A DNA stretch of 6,587 bases from Euryarchaeota archaeon UBA250 (GTDB lineage Archaea > Thermoplasmatota > Poseidoniia > Poseidoniales > Thalassarchaeaceae): NCBI GenBank assembly GCA_002504845.1, contig DATW01000078.1, forward strand, positions 1 to 6,587, given 5' to 3'. The translations under genes and the position numbers were made by a program. Under the pieces are notes generated by a model. It was given only the letters and a program-made list of their open reading frames with translations, ran no database searches and had not been told where the DNA came from. Shown piece by piece: positions 1 to 5,844 of this stretch. Numbering within the stretch: position 1 is the first letter of the stretch; each line of letters opens with the position of its first letter.

Positions 1-343
1 CAACGGAATAGTCGCGTGGCTAGTGGATTTATCTTCGGTATTCAGACCAATGGACGTTTCAGGTATGGCCAATAGCAAACTCGCAGACTCGCTGCAAAAC
101 CGTCTTCACTTCGACGATCTCTACGAGTGGGCTATTTCCAAGACAATCACGCCCATGTCTGCTTTTTCCGCATGGTTCGACGCGAATGTTATCGATGGCA
201 TAGTGAAGCTTGTCGAGAGGACAAGTGTTAGCGGATCTGTGTGGATTCGGACATACACCACAGGGAGTACGCGTGATTACATCCTCATGGCTGCAGTTGG
301 CGCATTATCCATCTTTGCACTTATTGTGGGGGTGAGCCAGTGA
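1..343 (+). CDS. nuoL: NADH-quinone oxidoreductase subunit L (NuoL), C-terminal fragment
   Basis: This is the 3' end of a gene cut by the left window edge; the reading frame is open from base 2 and ends at TGA 341-343, leaving 113 codons. NuoL is the distal proton-pumping antiporter-like subunit of complex I in the cytoplasmic membrane. The visible part has the ND5/NuoL C-terminal pattern: a stretch NRLHFDDLYEW like the family's conserved Y/F-F-D-x-L-Y motif, an amphipathic part with FDANVIDGIVK, and a final hydrophobic segment (YILMAAVGALSIFALIVGV) matching the last transmembrane helix. The GTG at 23 is not the true start, because the frame continues upstream and the protein would lack all core antiporter helices. 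The position directly before nuoM, with a 4-base overlap, supports the call. All catalytic residues lie outside the window. Confidence 0.93.
   Translation, partial: NGIVAWLVDLSSVFRPMDVSGMANSKLADSLQNRLHFDDLYEWAISKTITPMSAFSAWFDANVIDGIVKLVERTSVSGSVWIRTYTTGSTRDYILMAAVGALSIFALIVGVSQ
328..336 (+). promoter_or_regulatory. Shine-Dalgarno site for nuoM inside nuoL
   Basis: GGGGGTGAG lies three bases before the GTG start at 340 and matches the GGAGGTGA complement of archaeal 16S rRNA 3' ends. It supports the GTG start and sits within the last codons of nuoL. Coupling of translation is an inference from the overlap. Confidence 0.6.
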
Positions 344-1956
344 CTTTCACAGACCCACTCAGCATCATTACGCTCGTTCCACTCCTTTCCGGGCTCGCAC
401 TCCTTATTCTCCCGAATATTCTGCCTCAGCATATATCTCAACGTATGCAGAGTTCAGTTAGGAACGTCGCAATCGGGCTTTCGACAGCCATATTCGCACT
501 TACGACATTGATATTCCTCGGTTCCATCGGCCAGATTGACTGGCTATCGATTGGCATGGGTTCCTTCGTGCTCGAAACAGAAGACCCAGTTTGGCTCATC
601 GAATCAATCGGGGTGACGTGGCACCTGGGGGCCGATGCGCTTTCATTCCCCATGATTTGGTTGACCACACTCCTGATTCCGATTTCGATGCTTGTTCAGT
701 GGGATGTAGAACGAAGTCATCGATTCCATGCCCTCTTGCTCGTCATGGAAGGCGCGCTTGTCGGCGTCTTCGTCTCTTTGGATCTATTCGTATTCTATGT
801 GTTCTGGGAATTAACCCTAGTACCCATGTTCTTCCTGATCATGATCTGGGGCGGAGAGGACAGAAAGTATGCTTCTATGAAGTTCTTCATCTATACCTTT
901 ACAGCAAGTGTTCTGATGCTTGTTGGAATTCTTGTGATGTATTTCAATACGGCTGATTCTATGTTCTCGGGGAGCCTAACAGGCCATCATTTCAATCTGG
1001 TTGAGATGACCGAGCAGGCTAGGATAGGCGGTTTGATCGCAAGTGAGGGGCTCCGACACCTGGTTTGGCTGCTACTCCTGATTGGTTTTGCCACCAAGAT
1101 GCCAAGCGTCCCCGTTCACACTTGGCTTCCAGATGCGCACGTACAGGCTCCGACTGCAGGATCGATGCTCTTGGCCGGAGTTATGCTCAAGATGGGCGCC
1201 TATGGATTCCTGAGAGTCGCAGTCGCGATATTCCCTGAATCCACGTTAACGTTCGTCCCGCTTCTTGTTTTCCTTGGCATGGCCAGCCTCGTCTACGGGG
1301 CTGTTGTCTGTCTTGGCCAGACAAATCTCAAGAGAATGGTTGCCTACTCATCCGTTTCGCATATGGGACTCATCTTCCTAGGAATAGCTACGATGCAACC
1401 CATAGGCTTTGCAGGAGCGCTATTCATGATGTTCGCACACGGGATAATCAGCCCACTTTTATTCGCTGTAGCAGGTTCTTTCAAACACCATTACCATACT
1501 CTAGAAATTGGCTCGATGAGAGGCATTGCACACCACTCTCCTTTCCTTGCAGGTCACATGATGCTCGGCTGGATGGGAAGCCTTGGTCTCCCACTTCTCG
1601 CTGGCTTTGTGGCCGAGGTGGCCATCATGATAGCATTCTGGATGACCTTCGGATGGTGGGTTCTGCTTCCTGCCATCACCCTGATATTCACTGCCCTGTA
1701 TTATCTGACGTCCATGCAAAAGATAATTTTCGAATCCAATGATCCGCACCAAGGTATTCTTCCCGACACACTGCACGGCGAAGATCCAAGAGATGTGACG
1801 TGGCACGAGAATGTTGGAATGTTCATCCTCGGTGCACTGACAATCCTATTCGGAATCATGCCGTTCATTTTCTGGGATATGATGTCAGTTTGGAGTACGG
1901 AATTCATCGAGACATACCTCATACATGCAATGAATGCTTTGGAGGCGATGCCATGA
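340..1956 (+). CDS. nuoM: NADH-quinone oxidoreductase subunit M (NuoM)
   Basis: This gene encodes a 538-residue integral membrane subunit of complex I, one of three Mrp-antiporter-like proton pumps in the membrane arm. The length is normal for NuoM (about 500). The residues expected from E. coli NuoM proton-path work are visible: Glu157 in FWELTLVPMF (helix 5 glutamate), Lys181 in MKFFIYT, Lys253 in ATKMPSVPVHTWLPDAH, Lys284 in VMLKMGAYGF (helix 8) and Glu426 in AGFVAEVAIM, the helix 12 glutamate that distinguishes NuoM from NuoL and NuoN, which carry lysine there. HTWLPDAHVQAPTAGS and KRMVAYSSVSHMG are family hallmarks. The start is GTG 340, overlapping the nuoL stop by four bases and preceded by GGGGGTGAG (328-336), a good Shine-Dalgarno match; translational coupling to nuoL is inferred. 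It overlaps nuoN by four bases in the same way. Confidence 0.97.
   Translation: MTFTDPLSIITLVPLLSGLALLILPNILPQHISQRMQSSVRNVAIGLSTAIFALTTLIFLGSIGQIDWLSIGMGSFVLETEDPVWLIESIGVTWHLGADALSFPMIWLTTLLIPISMLVQWDVERSHRFHALLLVMEGALVGVFVSLDLFVFYVFWELTLVPMFFLIMIWGGEDRKYASMKFFIYTFTASVLMLVGILVMYFNTADSMFSGSLTGHHFNLVEMTEQARIGGLIASEGLRHLVWLLLLIGFATKMPSVPVHTWLPDAHVQAPTAGSMLLAGVMLKMGAYGFLRVAVAIFPESTLTFVPLLVFLGMASLVYGAVVCLGQTNLKRMVAYSSVSHMGLIFLGIATMQPIGFAGALFMMFAHGIISPLLFAVAGSFKHHYHTLEIGSMRGIAHHSPFLAGHMMLGWMGSLGLPLLAGFVAEVAIMIAFWMTFGWWVLLPAITLIFTALYYLTSMQKIIFESNDPHQGILPDTLHGEDPRDVTWHENVGMFILGALTILFGIMPFIFWDMMSVWSTEFIETYLIHAMNALEAMP
1941..1945 (+). promoter_or_regulatory. Shine-Dalgarno site deciding the nuoN start
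   Basis: GGAGG lies seven bases before ATG 1953, inside the last codons of nuoM. Together with the ATGA overlap it fixes the nuoN start at 1953 rather than at the earlier in-frame candidate at 1800. Confidence 0.75.
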
Positions 1957-3620
1957 TTCTCTCTTTGGACGAATCCCAAGCCCTTGCCCCGGAACTGGTC
2001 ATAGTTGCTGGAATTATCCTAGCGATAATTGTCCCAAATCTCGGAGATTCCAGAGTCAGACTCCCCCTAACATCCGTACGAGTCCCTATTCTCTGGGGAG
2101 GCAGAAGATTCGAATTGACCTCTGACCCACGAGCACCAGGTGTATTGTCAGCAACCGCGCTTGCAATCGCCTGTCTGCTCTCAGGTTCAGCAATCGAGTC
2201 CGCTGATGGCATGAGTATCTCAGGAGTAATCCAAGTCACTGGATTCAGCCGATTCATGTCTATGATATTCACCGCTGCATTGGCCATAACTGCAATAGCA
2301 TCGATTTACAGAATCCCCTCCACAAGATTTACTCCCGAAGATATGGTCGATCCTGATGACTCTATTGAGAGTAGTTTGATGGATAACAGGAGGCAGGTCG
2401 ATCTCCACCTTCTCCTCCTCATGGTCGCCCTTGGAATGAGCCTCATGGCCCTTTCTAGTGATCTCTTTTTCCTCATTGTATGCTTGGAATTAGCATCCAT
2501 GGCTTCGTATGTATTGGTTGGATTCCACAAGGAGACGGAAGTCGGAGGAGAAGCCGGTGCCAAGTACTTCATTGTTGGATCCATTGCTTCTGCCACTGGA
2601 ATATACGGTATGTCGCTGCTTTACATCTGGTCCGGGAGCCTGGACTTCGATAGCTTAGCAGAAAGCTGGTCGTCAATGGGGGAACTTGACCCCTTAGCCG
2701 GAATCGGCGTCGGACTCATGCTCGTTGCATTCGGGTTCAAGGTCAGTGCGGCCCCATTCCATCTGGCCGCTCCAGATGCGTATTCAGGTACAAACGCCCC
2801 TATCGCAGGGATGCTTGCAACCGCATCAAAGGCAATGGGATTCGTGGCAATGATGCGAGTTCTGGTTGGTTTCGCAGGTCCGAATGACGGCGTCATTGCG
2901 TGGGGCCTCGCACTTGCCATACTTGCAGTAATTACGATGACATGGGGCAACTTAGCAGCACTCTCCTCTGAGAACCCGAAAAGAATGCTCGCATACTCCA
3001 GCGTCGCTCATGCTGGCTACATGCTAGCAGCACTTGCAGCATTGGGATCCGGATTAGCCGATTCGGACACCCAGGATATGCTTCAGATGGCAATTGTGTT
3101 CCATCTCGCGGTCCTCGTGCTATTCAAACTCGGAGCCTTCCTCGTCCTAACCCTGATTGAGATAGAAGGCGGCGGGAATAAGATATCCGATTTGCATGGG
3201 CTTGCCCGAAGAGACCCCATCATTGCAACTTCCATGTTCGTTTTCATGCTCTCTCTAGCGGGAATACCTCCTCTTTCCGGGTTCCTCTCGAAGTTCCTCA
3301 TGATTAACGGACTCATCACCACAACCAGCGGAACAGGCGCCCTAGATGCAGATGGAGTCATCCCTTGGCTGCAATCAGTGGACCCATTCTTCCTACTTGC
3401 TATTGCGATCGTTCTGAATAGCGCACTCTCGCTATTCTACTATCTGAGAATCGGTTTAGTCATGTTCTTCGAGAAACCAGGGAGCGACTCACCCCTTCCT
3501 CCAGCACTTGGCCTCAGAGCTCTCGTGTTCGTATCCATGATCCTCACAGTTCTCTTTGGAATAGGGCCTGCCAGCCAGTGGCTCCTTGCCCTGCTTGAAA
3601 CAGCGATAGCATCATTCTAG
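1953..3620 (+). CDS. nuoN: NADH-quinone oxidoreductase subunit N (NuoN)
   Basis: This gene encodes a 555-residue membrane subunit of complex I, the antiporter-like subunit closest to the quinone-side part of the arm. I chose ATG 1953 because it overlaps the nuoM stop as ATGA and has GGAGG at 1941-1945; the open frame runs 51 codons further back, but that part is nuoM read out of frame. Expected proton-path residues are present: Glu179 in CLELASMASYVLVG, Lys204 in AGAKYFIVGSIASATG, Lys263 in FGFKVSAAPFHLAAPDAYSG, Lys293 in ATASKAMGF and Lys447 in GIPPLSGFLSKF, the lysine typical of NuoN helix 12. The protein is longer than E. coli NuoN (about 485), with polar insertions at residues 31-63 between helices 1 and 2 and 121-149 before the core helix 4/5 region. 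No further nuo gene follows, so this is probably the operon end. Confidence 0.96.
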   Translation: MILSLDESQALAPELVIVAGIILAIIVPNLGDSRVRLPLTSVRVPILWGGRRFELTSDPRAPGVLSATALAIACLLSGSAIESADGMSISGVIQVTGFSRFMSMIFTAALAITAIASIYRIPSTRFTPEDMVDPDDSIESSLMDNRRQVDLHLLLLMVALGMSLMALSSDLFFLIVCLELASMASYVLVGFHKETEVGGEAGAKYFIVGSIASATGIYGMSLLYIWSGSLDFDSLAESWSSMGELDPLAGIGVGLMLVAFGFKVSAAPFHLAAPDAYSGTNAPIAGMLATASKAMGFVAMMRVLVGFAGPNDGVIAWGLALAILAVITMTWGNLAALSSENPKRMLAYSSVAHAGYMLAALAALGSGLADSDTQDMLQMAIVFHLAVLVLFKLGAFLVLTLIEIEGGGNKISDLHGLARRDPIIATSMFVFMLSLAGIPPLSGFLSKFLMINGLITTTSGTGALDADGVIPWLQSVDPFFLLAIAIVLNSALSLFYYLRIGLVMFFEKPGSDSPLPPALGLRALVFVSMILTVLFGIGPASQWLLALLETAIASF

Positions 3621-3642
3621 GCACGATGGGAATATAGCGTGC
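3621..3642. repeat. Short inverted repeat around a TATA-like core before hemH
   Basis: GCACG (3621-3625) is repeated in inverted orientation as CGTGC (3638-3642), with a 12-base spacer that contains AATATA at 3631-3636. The repeat begins directly after the nuoN stop. It could be a protein-binding dyad over the hemH promoter, or a weak RNA hairpin at the end of the nuo transcript. Five base pairs are too few to exclude chance. Confidence 0.3.
3626..3637 (+). promoter_or_regulatory. Possible TATA box for hemH
   Basis: GGGAATATAG contains an AT core (3631-3636). Archaeal transcription starts about 25 bases downstream of the TATA centre, which would put the start near 3658-3662 and leave a short leader that still includes the AGGAGG site. 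A second AT-rich stretch, CTATTTTATC at 3652-3661, would instead give a leaderless transcript and so fits less well with the ribosome site. Read-through from nuoN is also possible. Confidence 0.28.
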
Positions 3643-3665
3643 AAAAACATGACTATTTTATCGAT

Positions 3666-3671
3666 AGGAGG
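3666..3671 (+). promoter_or_regulatory. Shine-Dalgarno site for hemH
   Basis: AGGAGG is a perfect match to the archaeal anti-Shine-Dalgarno core and lies 11 bases before GTG 3683, a slightly long spacing. An in-frame TAG at 3665-3667 and the absence of another start codon between it and 3683 make GTG 3683 the only upstream choice. Confidence 0.6.
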
Positions 3672-3682
3672 AATCTCGGACA

Positions 3683-4708
3683 GTGAATGGAATCCTTTTG
3701 ATGAACATAGGAACTCCTGACGAGCCTTCTGTTAGGTCTGTGAGAAAGTACCTCCGACAGTTCCTCCTAGACCCTGATGTCATTGACATCCCCGCTCCTC
3801 TGAGACATCTTCTCGTTCGAGGAATAATCCTTCGAGTGAGGCCGAGAAAAATCGCACCTAGCTATTCCAGCATATGGATGAAAGAAGGCTCCCCGTTGAG
3901 GGTGTACAGTGAGCGAATGGCCGAAGGTCTGAGAATGCGAATGGCCGATGCAGAGTGCGAAGTAGGGATGAGATATGGAAATCCAAGTATCAGGGACGCC
4001 CTTGAGAAATTGAGATCCAAGGGAGTAGAAAAATTGCTTCTGGCGCCCCTGTTTCCACATCATGCACAGGCAACTACAGAATCATCGCTCAAGGAGGCCT
4101 TCAGACAACTCAACAAAATGGGGTGGCAGCCCGATATATTCCAACTCACTCATTTCGAGGATGATCCATCGTTCATCGACCCGCTGAGTGAATCGATCCG
4201 ACCGCATATGGGCGAAGGCGCACATCTGCTATTCTCATACCACGGGCTACCCGTCTCACATGTCAAGAGAACAGACAAAACAAGATCACATTGCCAGGTG
4301 AAGAACTCTTGCTGTTCAATCAAAAGTAGTGCCAATTCGATGTGTTACGCTCATCATTGCAACATGACTACGATGGCGGTAGTCGAGAAACTTGGCTTAT
4401 CCGACTCAGATTGGTCCATTAGTTATCAGAGTAAATTGGGGCCGACCAAATGGCTCACGCCATCCACTCTCTCAATGGTCGAGGAACTAGCCAAGAAAGT
4501 GGATAACCTCGTGATCGTATCGCCTGCATTCGTTGCGGACGGACTCGAGACTCTCGAAGAGTTGGATATCGAGGTACGCAATCATTTCATCGAGAACGGC
4601 GGTAAAGAAATGACCGTAGTGAGTTGTTTGAATGATGATCCAAGCTGGCTGGACGGCCTCGAGAACCTGATCAGAAACGCATTCCTCAATCCGATGATTC
4701 TAGACTAG
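3683..4708 (+). CDS. hemH: Protoporphyrin ferrochelatase, internal cysteine-cluster type
   Basis: Ferrochelatase inserts ferrous iron into protoporphyrin IX, the last step of the protoporphyrin haem route. The 341-residue protein matches the family over its length: ILLMNIGTPDEP at the N-terminus, an APLFPHHAQATT segment (121-132), the catalytic histidine His187 in FSYHGLP, SYQSKLGPTKWLTP (247-260) and ADGLETLEELDIE, where Glu289 corresponds to the active-site glutamate. Between HGLP and YQSK lies a segment with five cysteines (204, 210, 211, 221, 226; bases 4292-4360). It resembles the internal [2Fe-2S] ligand segment described for Myxococcus xanthus ferrochelatase; cluster binding here is inferred. 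The start is GTG 3683. The gene follows nuoN by 62 bases, so shared respiratory function is likely. Most archaea make haem by the sirohaem route, so acquisition from bacteria is plausible. The 3' end overlaps the opposing DUF454 gene by 23 bases. Confidence 0.95.
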   Translation: MNGILLMNIGTPDEPSVRSVRKYLRQFLLDPDVIDIPAPLRHLLVRGIILRVRPRKIAPSYSSIWMKEGSPLRVYSERMAEGLRMRMADAECEVGMRYGNPSIRDALEKLRSKGVEKLLLAPLFPHHAQATTESSLKEAFRQLNKMGWQPDIFQLTHFEDDPSFIDPLSESIRPHMGEGAHLLFSYHGLPVSHVKRTDKTRSHCQVKNSCCSIKSSANSMCYAHHCNMTTMAVVEKLGLSDSDWSISYQSKLGPTKWLTPSTLSMVEELAKKVDNLVIVSPAFVADGLETLEELDIEVRNHFIENGGKEMTVVSCLNDDPSWLDGLENLIRNAFLNPMILD

Positions 4709-5129
4709 GTATTCTTAGGATGAATATGGTACCTATCCCGGCTAGAAGAAGAGTTGCATACCTCGATATATCGGGCGCACTATCTGGTATCGCAATAAGA
4801 ACAGCGAACAGCACAAAAATCCACATTGTTCCCAAGATAACCGGCTTGCTCTTCTTGGGAATCCCATTACCTTCCCGATAATTCTTGACATGCTCTCCAA
4901 ACATTCTATTGTTGATAATCCAGTCATAGAATCTCTGACTGGACTTTGCGAAACATGCAGCAGCCAGAATCATCAGAGGCGTTGTGGGAAGCCCCGGGAC
5001 TGGTATTCCGATGAGCCCCACTATCATTGAAAGCAAACCAAGGACGAACCACACAGTCCTGCTCAGAGGGGATCTATCAAGATCGACCACGTGTACATCT
5101 GCATTAGGGTCATCAGATGAGATGGTCAA
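4686..5129 (-). CDS. DUF454 (YbaN-like) small inner-membrane protein
   Basis: This gene encodes a protein of up to 147 residues resembling the DUF454/YbaN family, whose function is unknown. The family core is clear: a hydrophobic helix WFVLGLLSMIVGLIGIP (27-43), then PVPGLPTTPLMILAAACFAKSS (44-65), FYDWIINNRMFGEHVKNYREG (67-87) and GIPKKSK (89-95). Two further membrane segments follow at about 98-115 and 123-139. The start is uncertain. TTG 5129 comes directly after an in-frame TGA and gives 20 polar residues before the domain. GTG 5090 would give 134 residues, closer to the roughly 125 of E. coli YbaN. Neither has a strong ribosome site. The gene is convergent with hemH, sharing 23 bases, and divergent from the aIF1A gene. 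Nothing in the context shows its job. Confidence 0.88.
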   Translation of the reverse strand: MTISSDDPNADVHVVDLDRSPLSRTVWFVLGLLSMIVGLIGIPVPGLPTTPLMILAAACFAKSSQRFYDWIINNRMFGEHVKNYREGNGIPKKSKPVILGTMWIFVLFAVLIAIPDSAPDISRYATLLLAGIGTIFILRIPSLESSD

Positions 5130-5286
5130 TCAGAAGCCCCGTCTACATCATCCATCCAAGTCATTTTAACAATTGTATCAACCAATTTTCCTAGAGCATA
5201 TTCGATATCTGGAATATTCATGGTCCCCCTATCTTGACCCCTGTGGCTACTGGTAGGTTCACATAGGCAACCCTCGACGCAAAAGC
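5130..5286. promoter_or_regulatory. Divergent promoter region between DUF454 gene and aIF1A gene
   Basis: This 157-base non-coding stretch must hold the promoters of both flanking genes. For the - strand gene, TTAAAA (reverse complement of 5164-5169) is a reasonable TATA core; a start near 5140 would leave a leader of about ten bases before TTG 5129. For the + strand gene, candidates are weak: GCATATTCGATATC (5197-5210) would give a leader of about 55-60 bases, and TTCACATAG (5258-5266) an almost leaderless message. No clear Shine-Dalgarno site precedes ATG 5287. Short palindromes sit in the middle: ACAATTGT (5169-5176), AATTG/CAATT arms at 5171-5175 and 5183-5187, GATATC (5204-5209) and GAATATTC (5212-5219). 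Confidence 0.5.
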
Positions 5287-5838
5287 ATGGCACGTCGCGC
5301 AGAACGAGTCGATTCCGAGCTTCTAGCTCGTCTCGAATCAGGCGGAAGCGACAAAATCAGAGTTCCTTTACCAAATAGGAAAATCAACGAGATGTTTGCA
5401 ATAGCCGATCAAATACTGGGGGGGAGAAGAGTCACAGCAGTCTGCGAAGATGGCGAGTCAAGATTGGCAAGGATACCTGGAAAGATGCGTAGACGTCAAT
5501 GGGTGCGCGAAGGAGATTTAATCGTCGTTCAACCTTGGGATTTTCAGGATTCCAAGGCAGATGTCAGAAGCAGATATACCAAGACTCAGTCAATTTATCT
5601 ATCCAGAAAAGGAGTCCTTCCAGAGATTGTTGACCTATTCGGATACTCGGATGATGACATAACTGCGATGGATGAGGGTGACATGCAGTATGACGACCAG
5701 CCAACAGAAGACCGACCTAAGGCCGACGAGAAGGACCCTATTGAAGAGATTGAAATTGAAGAGGAAGTAATAGTTGAGCAAACTCAGGAATCTCCCGCTA
5801 CTCGCGATGAAGACGACATCGACTCTTTCTTCGGATGA
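5287..5838 (+). CDS. eif1A: Archaeal translation initiation factor 1A with acidic C-terminal tail
   Basis: aIF1A binds the A site of the small ribosomal subunit and helps assemble the initiation complex, as eIF1A does in eukaryotes. The OB-fold core spans about residues 24-105 with family motifs IRVPLPNRKINEMFAI, ILGGRRVTAVCEDGESRLAR, IPGKMRRRQWVREGD and VVQPWDFQDSKADVRSRYTK. ATG 5287 is the only start after an in-frame TAG at 5254-5256; no ribosome site is obvious. Archaeal homologues are usually about 95-115 residues, but this one has 183. The extra part (about 121-183) holds 26 Asp/Glu and only 4 Lys/Arg and ends in DEDDIDSFFG. Human eIF1A has a comparable acidic tail ending in DIDDI that contacts eIF5B; whether the two tails are related is unknown. 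A membrane protein gene follows six bases later. Confidence 0.95.
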   Translation: MARRAERVDSELLARLESGGSDKIRVPLPNRKINEMFAIADQILGGRRVTAVCEDGESRLARIPGKMRRRQWVREGDLIVVQPWDFQDSKADVRSRYTKTQSIYLSRKGVLPEIVDLFGYSDDDITAMDEGDMQYDDQPTEDRPKADEKDPIEEIEIEEEVIVEQTQESPATRDEDDIDSFFG

Positions 5839-5844
5839 AGTCGT

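Noticed and set aside
1800..1952. A 51-codon N-terminal extension of NuoN
   Set aside because: It is out-of-frame nuoM sequence with no membrane-protein character; ATG 1953 has the ribosome site and the ATGA overlap.
2306..2950. Opposite-strand open frames of about 96-109 codons over nuoN
   Set aside because: They are shadows of a strongly conserved gene and encode no recognisable protein.
3643..3660. A terminator after nuoN
   Set aside because: The A-rich and T-containing stretch lacks a continuous T run on the + strand and the preceding stem is only five pairs, so I could not support a terminator.
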